Positions 17,628 to 27,213 of a DNA stretch of 64,000 nucleotides are shown here, piece by piece. Under the pieces are notes generated by a model. That model was not told the DNA's origin. It worked only from the letters and a program-made list of their open reading frames with translations, and did no database searches. The stretch spans positions 186,001-250,000 of the forward strand of contig CANMXU010000001.1 in the NCBI GenBank assembly GCA_947501935.1, written 5' to 3'. This stretch comes from an uncultured Alteromonadaceae bacterium. GTDB taxonomy: Bacteria > Pseudomonadota > Gammaproteobacteria > Enterobacterales > Alteromonadaceae. A program made the position numbers and the translations under genes. How positions within the stretch are numbered: the stretch's first letter is position 1; each line of letters opens with the position of its first letter.

Positions 17628-19340
17628 ATGAATATTAATAAAGCCCTATTAATTCGTCTCGCAGGAGAGGGAGCCTATCAAAGAGGTGTAAAGGTTTATA
17701 AAAACGGAGCTGTTTTATCAATTAGTGAAAAAACAGGCCATATTTTTGCAAAAGTTAAAGGCACTGAAATATATCAAGTAAAACTGCAAATAACAGATAA
17801 AATACTCGATGGCCGTTGTGATTGCCTAGCTTCTGACAACGTTGCTTTTTGCAAACATTGTGTTGCAACTACCCTAGCCTATCAAGATCAACAAACAGAG
17901 CCATCTGAACCTAAAAATGCAGGTACGTTCGATCGCATTCAGGCTTATATTAATCAATTACCCGATCAAGAAATTAAGCATGCGCTTTTCCAACTAATCA
18001 ATAATGACGACGTGCTGACTAAGAAATGGCAATTAAAAGCTGAACATGCCTCAGGCACTATTGATATTAAACAGCTAAAAAAGCAAATAACCAAAGCACT
18101 GCCCTATCGCAGTATTTGGGAATATGCAAAAGTTAGAAACTATTTTTCCAATGCTGAAACAATGCTTGAGCCTATTTTTGACATATTTTCCGCACTTGAT
18201 GCTGAAGAGGTATTTTCACTTACACAATATATGTCACACCGTTTGAACAAATTATTGGAACGACTGGATGATTCTGGTGGTTATCGCCTTAGTTTGGAAT
18301 ATCAAATTAATAACAACCTCGCCACAAGTTTTAAAAAACTGTCATGGTCTGCCGATAAAAAATCACAGTTTTTATTGCAAGCACTAATGAATGATGACCG
18401 TATGGTTTACCCTGTAATTCCGGAAGACTTCTTAGATGATTCAACATCTGAAGTAAATGAACTTTTCTATCAAAACATACAAGACAAATGGGATGCTTTA
18501 CCTAATTTGCATAGCGGAGCAAGTTATGATGAACAAAGGCCATACAATTTTTTACTCTATATTTTACTGCATCAGGACAAAGCTGAAAAAAATATTCCCT
18601 TAGAAATTGCATTAAAAACAAAAATGGCGATAGAAGTGCGTGATTTTATCGAGCTTGCCGAATTAAACCTAGCGCAAAAACTGACCGCTACCAATATTAA
18701 ACAAGCCGATCTTTGGCTTGAAAAAGCACTAGGACATCAAGATAAACTTCAGCACACTATCGAGATCAAACGATTAAAAATAAGCTTACTTGAAGCCAAG
18801 CAGCAACCTCAACAAGCAGCAGAAATTTTGTGGCAGATATTCGCTAAAACAGAACAATTTAGTGATTATCAAAAATTACAAAGTCTGGCTAAAAAATCAA
18901 ACGTAGATAAAGCAACGTGCTACCAACAAGCTGAAAACATTTTAATTAAAAACATTGCCGATCAACAACATAGCAAATGGCATGTTGCTGGATATAATTT
19001 GGTTGATTTTTATCTACATAATAATCAAATTGAAAAAGCCGCTGCATATGCAAAATCTAATACGTTAGATATTAACCAGTTACAACTAATAGCGAAAAAA
19101 ACATTAAGATTAAATACAACGTTAGCCTTTGAATTTTATCAACGCATTGCCATGTATTACCCGAAACAATCTAACAATATGGCATACCAACAAACAATAG
19201 ATGCGCTCGTTGAATTAAAACAAGACTTGCCCAGTGATACTCGTTGGCATGAAAAATTCAAAAACTTAGTTGATGAGATTAAAAAAGCCTACAAACCCAA
19301 GCGTAATTTGATGAAACTATTACAACAACATTTTGATTAA
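17628..19340 (+). CDS. SWIM zinc-finger domain protein
   Basis: 570 residues, soluble. The N-terminal SWIM finger is clear: C64-D-C66, eight residues, C75-K-H77, the CxCxnCxH pattern. After about residue 90 the protein is helical with repeats that look TPR-like (about 330-560), ending in a basic helix. SWIM proteins bind DNA or proteins; in bacteria the role is mostly unknown and some sit beside Snf2-type helicases, absent here. Stands alone, with its own intergenic spaces on both sides. Confidence 0.75.
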   Translation: MNINKALLIRLAGEGAYQRGVKVYKNGAVLSISEKTGHIFAKVKGTEIYQVKLQITDKILDGRCDCLASDNVAFCKHCVATTLAYQDQQTEPSEPKNAGTFDRIQAYINQLPDQEIKHALFQLINNDDVLTKKWQLKAEHASGTIDIKQLKKQITKALPYRSIWEYAKVRNYFSNAETMLEPIFDIFSALDAEEVFSLTQYMSHRLNKLLERLDDSGGYRLSLEYQINNNLATSFKKLSWSADKKSQFLLQALMNDDRMVYPVIPEDFLDDSTSEVNELFYQNIQDKWDALPNLHSGASYDEQRPYNFLLYILLHQDKAEKNIPLEIALKTKMAIEVRDFIELAELNLAQKLTATNIKQADLWLEKALGHQDKLQHTIEIKRLKISLLEAKQQPQQAAEILWQIFAKTEQFSDYQKLQSLAKKSNVDKATCYQQAENILIKNIADQQHSKWHVAGYNLVDFYLHNNQIEKAAAYAKSNTLDINQLQLIAKKTLRLNTTLAFEFYQRIAMYYPKQSNNMAYQQTIDALVELKQDLPSDTRWHEKFKNLVDEIKKAYKPKRNLMKLLQQHFD

Positions 19341-19678
19341 AACTAACTAACAAAGCAAAACCACAGTAGCTAGCGATGTTATGCATAAAATTTAAGGTTA
19401 TTTATGCATGCTGTAACTTTACATATAAAAAAATCTAAAATTTAGTCATGTATTGATAAATAAGTCTAGGGTAATCCTCCCATTTCTAATGGAAAGTGAA
19501 GTGACCATAAAAATATAACTAATAATTGGGGGATAGTTTATATAGCATCTTTAGATTTATCTCTCACACTTCTTGTTGCTAATAATCGGTAAAAACCGAC
19601 CAAACTACAGAAAACAAAAAGCCCCACAAAAGTGAGGCTTATCAATGGATAATTAACATATTAGAACAGGGTGGAACG
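19341..19678. other. intergenic region between convergent SWIM and yicC genes
   Basis: About 340 bases. It contains the yicC terminator at 19619-19640 and a small TCGGTaaaaACCGA hairpin near 19585, which could serve the SWIM-protein gene. Nothing else recognised. Confidence 0.5.
19619..19640 (-). terminator. Rho-independent terminator of yicC
   Basis: On the minus strand AAGCCTCAC pairs with GTGGGGCTT (one non-Watson-Crick pair) around a 4-nt loop, followed by TTTTTGTTTT. It lies about 40 bases after the yicC stop. Confidence 0.8.
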
Positions 19679-20542
19679 CTATTCTATATTTTGGATCTGC
19701 TCACGCATTTGCTCAATCAACACTTTAAGCTCAACAGCTGAATTGGTGATGTCTGCATTAATTGATTTCGAGCCTAAGGTGTTAGCTTCGCGGTTAAATT
19801 CTTGCATCATGAAGTCTAAACGACGGCCTTGTGCGCCACCTTTTTTCAAAATGCTTTTGGTTTCTTTTACGTGGCTAAATAGGCGGTCAATTTCTTCGTC
19901 AACGTCCATTTTTTGCGCCAGTAATACCAGCTCTTGTTCAACGCGGGTTGAGTCAAGTTCAATGTTAGCGTCGGTGAATTTGTCTTTTATGCGGTTGCGT
20001 TGCCATTCAATAACTTCTGGCATGTAGGCTTTTACTTTGTCTGCTTCGCTAACAATGCCGTCAAGGCGCTGTTCAATTAAAGCTTTCATGTTTGCGCCTT
20101 CGCTAGCACGTGCAGCGATAAACTCTTTTAGTGCATTATCAAAGCCCGCTAAAATTTCAGCTTGTACAACACTCATGTCGGTTTCTTCTGCTTCCATTAC
20201 GCCCGGCCAGCGCATAATTTCTACTGGGTTAACTTTGCAGTTTAAGGTTTGTTCGTTAATCCAACCAGCATGGTCAACTAATTGCTTTGCCAATTCTTTA
20301 TTTAAAGACAAGTTACCTTTAGTGGCGGCATTAGCGTTAAAACGTAAATTACATTCTACTTTGCCGCGATTAAGTTGTTTGCGAAAACGTTCGCGCAAAA
20401 TAGGTTCAATGCTGCGAAGCTGTTCAGGTAAGCGGAAATAAGTTTCAAGAAAACGTTGGTTAACACTGCGAATTTCCCATACCGCGTTGCCCCAGTCGCC
20501 TTTTACTTCATAACGAGAAAAAGCTGTCATGCTGTGGATCAT
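19679..20542 (-). CDS. yicC: YicC-family endoribonuclease
   Basis: 287 residues, the normal family length. The family start MIHSMTAFSRYE and end VELKVLIEQMREQIQNIE are both conserved, with the EIRSVNQRFLE segment near the N-terminus. E. coli YicC is an endoribonuclease involved in small-RNA turnover. In E. coli yicC lies divergently next to rph; here it still points away from rph, but about 4.2 kb of other genes lie between. Confidence 0.9.
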   Translation of the reverse strand: MIHSMTAFSRYEVKGDWGNAVWEIRSVNQRFLETYFRLPEQLRSIEPILRERFRKQLNRGKVECNLRFNANAATKGNLSLNKELAKQLVDHAGWINEQTLNCKVNPVEIMRWPGVMEAEETDMSVVQAEILAGFDNALKEFIAARASEGANMKALIEQRLDGIVSEADKVKAYMPEVIEWQRNRIKDKFTDANIELDSTRVEQELVLLAQKMDVDEEIDRLFSHVKETKSILKKGGAQGRRLDFMMQEFNREANTLGSKSINADITNSAVELKVLIEQMREQIQNIE

Positions 20543-20648
20543 ATTAAAACCTTGAATATTTTGAGCTAATAATCACCGATTATGCCTTAGCTGTGCTTAT
20601 CTATCCAGCCATTGCCACCAAGTTAAATTATTTTTACTGTTGCGCCAG

Positions 20649-21593
20649 CTATGGGGTAAATTCCATCTGGCCAAAGTTTGCGGCAAAATCTACGCACCAC
20701 ACGCTTAAACCGGTTAAGTCGTCTAAGGTTTTTCCGCTGGGCAGCTTTAAGGTTAACGTGCTATTTGAATAGGTAGTACCGGTTATGCGATTACTCACCG
20801 CAAAAGCACTGGCCGCACTATATTGATGATTTATCGCCGCATAAAAATAAACTTCAGGGCCGCCGCCGTCGTAATCGAATTGGCTAATTTCTATGGTGCA
20901 GTCATCAATAATGGTCGCTTTGCCAGCAACGTTATGGGCAAGGGTTGAAAAGGTACCGTTCCAACCAACCATTTCATGTGTTTGTTCGCAACTGGTGTTA
21001 TTGCCTAGGTTAAGAGCATCAAGACTTTGCTGAAAGTGATATATGGCATCGTCAACAGACACTAGCGACATGTTTACAACAGGGCTCGCGCTTAATAAAT
21101 TTTCTACTAACTGAATAAACTGATCAGATGAAAAGTCGATGGTAATATTTTCCGCTAGGGTATGAATAATGGAGGGGATTTTTATGCCATTATCTAATAC
21201 GCCGTCGTCGTCTAAACTTTGCAACAAACGCAGCATGTTCACCACGGCTTGATGGTTAATATCAGTTGTTTCAAACAATTCTAACGGGGTGATAATCGCT
21301 TGTGCATCAACTTCTGGGAAGGTAATTCCACCAATTGAGAAGGTTACTTTTTCGTTAGCAGCAAAGCTAAATGCACCTTCAGCATTGGTAATACCGCTTT
21401 GAGTGGCGGTGCGGTAATTTAGCCCTTCAACGGCGGCATCAATAAATTGTCCGGTAAAAAGCTGTGGTGCTGGTATTACTGGCTCGGGCGTATTATCTAA
21501 CGTATCGTTACTTGAGCTTGAGTCAGAGCCTCCGCCACAAGCAACTAGTAAGGTTACAGAACACGCGAGTAAATAATTTTTTATTAACATCAA
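20649..21593 (-). CDS. lipoprotein, hypothetical
   Basis: 314 residues. Lipobox LLVAC with C19, followed by a G/S/D-rich flexible linker (about 20-45), so an anchored envelope lipoprotein. The next segment (FIDAAVEGLNYRTATQSG, then GITNAEGAFSF and IGGITFPEV) is a beta-rich unit seen at the start of many gammaproteobacterial surface lipoproteins. The C-terminal half has two cysteine-containing regions and no motif I can name. Position between yicC and the GMC oxidoreductase operon, on the same strand as both. Confidence 0.7.
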   Translation of the reverse strand: MMLIKNYLLACSVTLLVACGGGSDSSSSNDTLDNTPEPVIPAPQLFTGQFIDAAVEGLNYRTATQSGITNAEGAFSFAANEKVTFSIGGITFPEVDAQAIITPLELFETTDINHQAVVNMLRLLQSLDDDGVLDNGIKIPSIIHTLAENITIDFSSDQFIQLVENLLSASPVVNMSLVSVDDAIYHFQQSLDALNLGNNTSCEQTHEMVGWNGTFSTLAHNVAGKATIIDDCTIEISQFDYDGGGPEVYFYAAINHQYSAASAFAVSNRITGTTYSNSTLTLKLPSGKTLDDLTGLSVWCVDFAANFGQMEFTP

Positions 21594-21694
21594 CTTATCT
21601 CTTATTAAACATTGCTATAGCTTGAGTGTAGCGAATAACATCGGCAAACTTATTCACAAAAGTATCACATTTTTATTCAGTTATTTTACAGGAC

Positions 21695-23389
21695 TCACGC
21701 GTTACTTTTTTGCCAGTGCTTTACTATTTTATCTGCAACTCGAAAGGCATTAGCGTAAATAGTAAAGGTGTACGGTACACTGCCGCCAGTAGGCATAAAT
21801 GAGCCGTCGGTTACGTATAAATTATCCACTTCATGGGCTTTGCAGTTTTTATCTAATACCGAAGTATTAGGATCGTTACCGAATCGACAACCGCCAGCCA
21901 TTAAGTTTGTAGGTGGCGCACCGCTTACCGATGACGAAACGTTCTTAGCCCCCATGGCATTGAGCAGTTTCTCCGCCTTTAATGATAAATACTCACCCAC
22001 TTTTAAATCGTGTTGATGAAAACCAATGCGCACTTTAGCAACAGGGTCACCCCATTTATCAGTCACTTCATCATCTAAAGCAACAAAGCAGTCGTCAGTT
22101 GGTAGCCAGTCGTTGAACACCTCAAAACGTAGGGTTTTATAGGTGGTGAATTCGGTATGTAAGTTTTGCTTTAATTGTTCGCCCCATACTAAATCACCGT
22201 TGTTATCCCACTGGGTACCGTAAGCTCTAGAAATAGGGTTTTGATGAAAGAGAAAATCAATAGTGCCGCCTTTGGCTGGCTCACCAAAGCTTTTATCGTT
22301 TATTTGATACCAGTCTTGTAAGGCGCGATTTATAAACGGCCCCACTTGCTTAATTTGGCTTTGCTGCTGCTCGCTTAAGTCATCAAAAAAGAAATCGCCA
22401 CTGCCCGTTCCGCCAGCACTAAAAACTAAATTTTTACCAACTTGACCATGATTATTAGCTAAGCCATTCGGGAATCTTTCTCCGGTTGATGCCAATAACA
22501 AACGCGAAGTTTCAATTGCCTGACAAGCCACTACATAAATTTTAGCAACTGCTTTTTGTTTGCGCCCAGCGCGGTCATAATATAAAACACCTGATATTTC
22601 CCCTTCGCGATCTGTTTCAATTTTATAAACTTTAGCATGAGGTTTTATGGTGCAGTTGCCAGATGCAACGGCATGATTTAATAACGCCGCTCGGCCACTA
22701 CCCTTGGCGCCTGATGAACAACCATAACTGCTGCAGTAACCGGAATATTCACAGCTTTTTCGCCCCATGGCGGGTTTTGATAATATTGCTCTAGGTACTG
22801 GCATGGCATGATAACCAATATCCGTTGCGGCTTGGTCTATCCATGCCGACACGCTGTGGTCAACTAATGGTGGAAAGGGAAAATCGCTTGAACGTGGCTC
22901 TTGATGAGGGTGATCAATCACCCGTCCTGAAACACCAACTTCTCGTTCAACTTGGGCGTAATAAGGTTCAAGTTCATCATATGAAATTGGCCAGTCGGCA
23001 ACATTCGCGCCTTTAATTTCGCCGAAGGTTGATTTTAATTTAAAGTCGACCGGTTTTAGACGATGGAAATAACCGCTCATAAAATTTGATGAGCCGCCAA
23101 CCACGCTGCCATTCCAAAAACTCCACCCCGACTCGCTAGTCGCTTCACCCGCCCAGTAACTTTCGCCATTATCGTCAATGTATTCATCTTCAATAACGTG
23201 CTGCTCATCACTAAGCTTAGGGTTATAAGAATCACGCAAGCTAATCGCCAGCTCATCTTTAAAAAATTCTTTTTCGGTTAGCCACGGGCCTTTTTCTAAG
23301 ACTAAAACTTTCGCGCCAGCTTTAGCCAAAGTATAAGCCACCGGCGACGCACCAGCGCCACTGCCCACTATGCAAATGTCATAACTCAT
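21695..23389 (-). CDS. GMC-family flavin oxidoreductase
   Basis: 564 residues. The N-terminal Rossmann motif GSGAGASP (9-16) binds FAD; later GMC landmarks are GGSSNFMSGYFHR, the cysteine-rich CEYSGYCSSYGCSSG insert, GGCRFG and the C-terminal DGSFMPTGGSVPYTFTIYANA. This resembles the flavoprotein subunit of gluconate 2-dehydrogenase-like enzymes that oxidise sugars or alcohols. It has no signal peptide of its own. Its ATG overlaps the stop of the Tat-signal small-subunit gene by four bases, so the pair is translationally coupled and may be exported together. Confidence 0.85.
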   Translation of the reverse strand: MSYDICIVGSGAGASPVAYTLAKAGAKVLVLEKGPWLTEKEFFKDELAISLRDSYNPKLSDEQHVIEDEYIDDNGESYWAGEATSESGWSFWNGSVVGGSSNFMSGYFHRLKPVDFKLKSTFGEIKGANVADWPISYDELEPYYAQVEREVGVSGRVIDHPHQEPRSSDFPFPPLVDHSVSAWIDQAATDIGYHAMPVPRAILSKPAMGRKSCEYSGYCSSYGCSSGAKGSGRAALLNHAVASGNCTIKPHAKVYKIETDREGEISGVLYYDRAGRKQKAVAKIYVVACQAIETSRLLLASTGERFPNGLANNHGQVGKNLVFSAGGTGSGDFFFDDLSEQQQSQIKQVGPFINRALQDWYQINDKSFGEPAKGGTIDFLFHQNPISRAYGTQWDNNGDLVWGEQLKQNLHTEFTTYKTLRFEVFNDWLPTDDCFVALDDEVTDKWGDPVAKVRIGFHQHDLKVGEYLSLKAEKLLNAMGAKNVSSSVSGAPPTNLMAGGCRFGNDPNTSVLDKNCKAHEVDNLYVTDGSFMPTGGSVPYTFTIYANAFRVADKIVKHWQKSNA

Positions 23390-24120
23390 GCTTTATTGGC
23401 CTTTTTCACTTGATGATGGGAAGTTAGTAAAATGGGGATAAGTTGAGCATTGTCTTGTTTTGAAGAGGCTTGCTTAGCTAAGTTTTGCTCAAACAAGACC
23501 TTGCCGCGATTTACCGGTAATTCAAAATAACGCTGGCCTGCTTTAGGTAGGGGAAAGCCTGCTTGATGCTTTAACCACGTCCAGCCAATGCCGTTGGGGT
23601 TACCACCATAACTAGGCGGCGACAGCATGGCTTCAAAAATATAACCTAATAAGGTATTTAGCCAGTTTTCTCCAGCTCTTGAACTACTAATTGCCTTTAG
23701 TATTTGCTCTTTTTCAGTACTTGTAAACGCCACAAATTTTTTATTGAGTTTTTCTTCGCTATAACCGTTTAGCCAGCCAACACCTTTAAAAATGAACGTT
23801 TTTTCATCCTCGTCAGTAGGTTGCTGGTGAACAATATTATAAAGGTATGCCAAGGCTTGAATTTCTTCAGCTCCCGGCCCTGAAGCTGAACTAGGTAAGA
23901 GGTGATTTAACACCGCGTTAAGGCTTAACCAAGGGTCGGTTTTTTTATCCTCAATAAGCTTTTGGGCAAAGCTGGCACTAAATACCGGTAATGGCAAGGC
24001 GGCAATAGCACTTGCACCCGCGGCTGACTTTAAAAACTGTCGTCTACTTTTCTGATTAATTAATTTATTTTTTAGCCAGGTCGGCGTTTGGTAATTTTTC
24101 TGAAAAAATGACATTGGCAT
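23386..24120 (-). CDS. gluconate 2-dehydrogenase subunit 3-like protein with Tat signal
   Basis: 244 residues. The Tat signal is clear: SRRQFLK at 25-31 followed by a hydrophobic alanine-rich helix to about 55. The rest resembles the small subunit of membrane-bound gluconate dehydrogenases (YNIVHQQ region, GYIFEAMLSPPSYGGN, GWTWLKHQAGFP). In that family the small subunit guides the flavoprotein across the inner membrane. It touches the thioredoxin-like gene upstream at base 24120 and overlaps the GMC gene downstream. No cytochrome c subunit is present in this operon. Confidence 0.8.
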   Translation of the reverse strand: MPMSFFQKNYQTPTWLKNKLINQKSRRQFLKSAAGASAIAALPLPVFSASFAQKLIEDKKTDPWLSLNAVLNHLLPSSASGPGAEEIQALAYLYNIVHQQPTDEDEKTFIFKGVGWLNGYSEEKLNKKFVAFTSTEKEQILKAISSSRAGENWLNTLLGYIFEAMLSPPSYGGNPNGIGWTWLKHQAGFPLPKAGQRYFELPVNRGKVLFEQNLAKQASSKQDNAQLIPILLTSHHQVKKANKA

Positions 24121-24626
24121 TATTCACTTTGTGTTGATGAACGAGGAGCTTGAACTGCGCTTACTTGCCACTTATTAATAAATTCCTGCCAGTGAGTTAA
24201 TGAATATTCACCATTATCTAGCAGTTCAGCGGTGTCTTTTGAAAGCAACATTTTGCCATTACTGTTCGACACATACATATGTGGATAACCAAGCACTGGC
24301 GGTAAGCCTTTCATAAAAGCTTCATTTTCATTACTGTCGCTAACACTGACTTTTAACACTACATATTTGCTATGAAGTTGCTGGTAAAGCTCAGGGTTTT
24401 TATCTAAAAAAGCATCCATTTTTTTACACCACGAACACCAGTTACCACCAATTTCAATGAGTATATTTCTGCCGCTGCTTTTTGCCAGCTCAATGGCTTC
24501 TGCTGCATCAGCAAACGGGTCGCGTTGTTCGTCATAATATTTACTGTAAAAAGGCAACGACTTGTCATCAGCGAGTGTTGAAAAACTGAACATCACCGTT
24601 AGTAGAAAAATAAAAATAACTTTCAT
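24120..24626 (-). CDS. secreted thioredoxin-like protein
   Basis: 168 residues with a signal peptide (MKVIFIFLLTVMFSFSTLAD). The thioredoxin-like domain carries WCSWC with C64 and C67, and GLPPVLGYPHMYV supplies the cis-proline region. It resembles the DUF255/thioredoxin_7 type of periplasmic thioredoxins. GAGGT before the ATG at 24626 fixes the start; 24644 is less likely. First gene of the operon with the Tat small subunit and the GMC flavoprotein; it may keep their cysteines in the right state (inference). Confidence 0.8.
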   Translation of the reverse strand: MKVIFIFLLTVMFSFSTLADDKSLPFYSKYYDEQRDPFADAAEAIELAKSSGRNILIEIGGNWCSWCKKMDAFLDKNPELYQQLHSKYVVLKVSVSDSNENEAFMKGLPPVLGYPHMYVSNSNGKMLLSKDTAELLDNGEYSLTHWQEFINKWQVSAVQAPRSSTQSE

Positions 24627-24713
24627 CAAAACCTCATAAACCAAGAAAACCCACTTGCTATTAACAGACCCGAGCTAAAGACACTATATTTCAAAATAGT
24701 TTGCACGTCATTA

Positions 24714-24742
24714 TGTCAAAGTTAATCGTTAAGCATTATAAT
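24714..24742 (+). promoter_or_regulatory. probable sigma-70 promoter of rph-pyrE
   Basis: A perfect -10 TATAAT at 24737-24742, with a weak -35 (TGTCAA at 24714-24719) 17 bases upstream. It starts about 33 bases before the rph ATG, which has AGAAGG ahead of it. Confidence 0.5.
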
Positions 24743-24774
24743 GCGCAGCAATTATTTTCTAGAAGGCACTCAAT

Positions 24775-25488
24775 ATGCGACCAAGCGGCAGAACCACAGG
24801 CCAAATACGCCCTGTAACTATTACTCGTCAATTTACTGCTCATGCAGAAGGCTCAGTATTAATTGAATTTGGTGATACTAAAGTCATTTGTACCGCGTCA
24901 GTTGAAGAAGGCGTACCCCGTTTTTTAAAAGGCAAAGGCAAAGGTTGGGTAACCGCTGAGTACGGTATGTTGCCACGTTCTACTCATACCCGTATGCGCA
25001 GAGAAGCAGCCAGCGGTAAGCAAAGTGGTCGTACACTAGAAATTTCACGTTTAATTGCCCGTGCTTTACGTGCAGCGGTTGACTTAAAAGCTTTGGGCGA
25101 AAATACCATTAGTGTTGATTGTGACGTAATTCAAGCTGACGGCGGCACACGCACGGCATCTATTACTGGTGCCTGTGTTGCTTTAGTTGATGCATTAAAT
25201 TACATGCGTGCTAAAGATATTATTAAAACTAATCCGTTAAAGCATATGATTGCCGCAATTTCGGTAGGTGTTTATAAAGGCGAACCAGTAGCTGATTTAG
25301 ACTACCCTGAAGACTCAGCAGCCGATACTGATATGAACGTTGTAATGACTGACACTGGCAAGTTAATTGAAGTTCAAGGAACTGCCGAAGAAGAACCATT
25401 TAGCTTTGAAGAAATGCAAGCAATGTTGCAATTAGCTAAAAACGGTATTAACGAATTGTTCGACTTACAAAAAGCAGCATTAGCTTAA
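24775..25488 (+). CDS. rph: ribonuclease PH
   Basis: 237 residues, full family length. It is a phosphate-dependent 3'-5' exoribonuclease that trims tRNA 3' ends. Seen: MRPSGR start, the [19 protein letters not shown] block with the conserved arginines, [14 protein letters not shown] and the [19 protein letters not shown] catalytic segment. pyrE follows by 25 bases in the order conserved in gammaproteobacteria. Confidence 0.95.
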   Translation: MRPSGRTTGQIRPVTITRQFTAHAEGSVLIEFGDTKVICTASVEEGVPRFLKGKGKGWVTAEYGMLPRSTHTRMRREAASGKQSGRTLEISRLIARALRAAVDLKALGENTISVDCDVIQADGGTRTASITGACVALVDALNYMRAKDIIKTNPLKHMIAAISVGVYKGEPVADLDYPEDSAADTDMNVVMTDTGKLIEVQGTAEEEPFSFEEMQAMLQLAKNGINELFDLQKAALA

Positions 25489-25513
25489 TAGTAATTTCAA
25501 TAGAGAATAAATT

Positions 25514-26155
25514 ATGAAAGATTATCAACGCGAATTTATTGAATTTGCCATTAACAAACAAGTATTACGTTTTGGCGAGTTCACATTAAAATCAGGCCGT
25601 ACTAGCCCGTATTTTTTTAATGCTGGTTTATTTAATACTGGCGGCGACCTTGCACGTTTAGGTCGTTTTTATGCATCGGCATTAGTTGATGCAAAAATTG
25701 CTTTTGATTTACTATTTGGCCCTGCATATAAAGGCATTCCAATTGCCACAACTACAGCAGTAGCCTTGGCAGATCATCACAATATGGACATGCCATATTG
25801 CTTTAACCGCAAAGAAGCTAAAAAACATGGCGAAGGCGGCAGTTTAGTCGGTTCACCATTAGCCGGTAAAATTATGTTAGTTGATGATGTAATTACAGCT
25901 GGTACTGCAATTCGTGAATCAATGGAAATAATTCAAAACCATGGTGCTGAACTTTCTGGAGTATTAATTGCTTTAGACCGTCAAGAAAAAGGCCAAGGTG
26001 AGCTTTCAGCAATTCAAGAAGTAGAACGTGATTTTGGCACACAAGTAATTTCTATCGTTACTTTAGCTGATGTAGTTACTTATCTTGAAGAGCAAGGCGA
26101 CCAACAAGCAAGTTTAGCGAGCATTAAAAAATATCGTCAAGATTACGGTATTTAG
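25514..26155 (+). CDS. pyrE: orotate phosphoribosyltransferase
   Basis: 213 residues, full length. It transfers orotate onto PRPP in pyrimidine synthesis. The [14 protein letters not shown] start block, the GPAYKGIP segment, the [13 protein letters not shown] catalytic loop and the PRPP-binding [13 protein letters not shown] motif are present. Cotranscribed with rph; a long perfect hairpin follows about 35 bases after the stop. Confidence 0.97.
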   Translation: MKDYQREFIEFAINKQVLRFGEFTLKSGRTSPYFFNAGLFNTGGDLARLGRFYASALVDAKIAFDLLFGPAYKGIPIATTTAVALADHHNMDMPYCFNRKEAKKHGEGGSLVGSPLAGKIMLVDDVITAGTAIRESMEIIQNHGAELSGVLIALDRQEKGQGELSAIQEVERDFGTQVISIVTLADVVTYLEEQGDQQASLASIKKYRQDYGI

Positions 26156-26191
26156 CTTTAAGAATAGCAAGTGAATAGTGAAAGCTATAAG

Positions 26192-26243
26192 TTTACACCA
26201 TAAAAAAACGCCAACAGTTGTTGGCGTTTTTTTATGGTGTAAA
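26192..26243. terminator. bidirectional terminator with 24-bp perfect stem
   Basis: Perfect arms 26192-26215 and 26220-26243 around a 4-nt AGTT loop. The stem contains CGCCAAC/GTTGGCG next to runs of seven A and seven T, so it works as a Rho-independent terminator in both directions, for pyrE and for the convergent HEXXH protein gene. Confidence 0.9.
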
Positions 26244-26255
26244 AAGAGGTATCTA

Positions 26256-27206
26256 CTAAGCGGTTAGCTTAAATTGACTACTAGCCGGTTTTTGATAAGC
26301 ATGACTAATTTCTGCATAAAAATGCTCGATACGCCCTGCTCTTGCTAACACATCTTCTGAGCGCTCGGGTGAAATTTGATCTTGTGCTGCTAAGGTTTGA
26401 TTAATTAATGTATCAAAGTCATTAGCAGAACCATTTGCTGTTGCTGTAGTTTCTTGCTCCGTCGATAGATCACCTTCCGAGCTGCTTTGTAATTGCTTAC
26501 GCTCTGCATCTAAAGACAATAATTCTGATTGTGCCTGTAAAATAATTTTTGCCGCTGACGCTGCAACCTTAGTATCTTGAATAGAAGGGTTCATTGGCGC
26601 TAATGCCGCCGCCTGAACTTTTTGCATTTTTGCAATAGTCGCCGTTGGGTCGCCACTCACTGCAGATAAATCGACAGAAACTTCACCACCTACAGCATAG
26701 CGTTTGCCGTCTGGACCTTGCTGATATTGATAAGTAGGTGTCCCCGTTGCCGCGCCCCCTACTGAAGCGTGAGCATTTTCATGACGTTTTACTTCAGCGT
26801 CTCTAGCACTAAGCTCTTTAATAAGTTGTTCATCAGCACTTGAAATAGCCGGTTGTTCAGGCTGTTCATTTTCTTGCTGCTGACTACTTTTTTGTTCGTT
26901 GTTCTGTTCGTTTTGCTGATCGCCTTGTTTGCCACTTTGAGAATGCTCTTTGCTCGCATCATTAATGCGGCTGTCATTTTCTTCTGCTTGTTTTTTAAGG
27001 CTGGTGAAGTCAATTTGTTCATTTGGCTGCCCGGGATTTTTAGCGCGTTCTTTATCAGAAGCGACGCCTTTTTCTGCCGCAGATTGCGCTGCAGCTGTGG
27101 GTGGCGCAATTAACTCACGAGTAGTGTTTTCACGACGCAAGTTATCGGTCGGTGGATTAACCACCGTCGCCAAAGGTAAAGGACTTGTGTGTGAGGTAAT
27201 ATTCAT
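26256..27206 (-). CDS. putative metalloprotease, SprA-like family
   Basis: 316 residues. The N-terminal about 125 residues are low complexity and strongly Q/E/N rich; the conserved part begins near 125 (DEQLIKELSARDAEVKRHE) and holds the HEXXH-type motif H142-E-N-A-H146, followed by YAVGGEVSVDLS and a VQAAALAPMNPS block. This matches the SprA-related/CJM1_0395 family, a putative zinc metalloprotease group of unknown substrate. There is no signal peptide. A small helical protein gene lies seven bases upstream, so the two form an operon. Confidence 0.75.
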   Translation of the reverse strand: MNITSHTSPLPLATVVNPPTDNLRRENTTRELIAPPTAAAQSAAEKGVASDKERAKNPGQPNEQIDFTSLKKQAEENDSRINDASKEHSQSGKQGDQQNEQNNEQKSSQQQENEQPEQPAISSADEQLIKELSARDAEVKRHENAHASVGGAATGTPTYQYQQGPDGKRYAVGGEVSVDLSAVSGDPTATIAKMQKVQAAALAPMNPSIQDTKVAASAAKIILQAQSELLSLDAERKQLQSSSEGDLSTEQETTATANGSANDFDTLINQTLAAQDQISPERSEDVLARAGRIEHFYAEISHAYQKPASSQFKLTA

Positions 27207-27213
27207 AAAAAGC

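Noticed and set aside
26192..26243. Long inverted repeat as an attachment site or origin
   Set aside because: Its position between two convergent stops and the A/T runs at the stem fit a bidirectional terminator.
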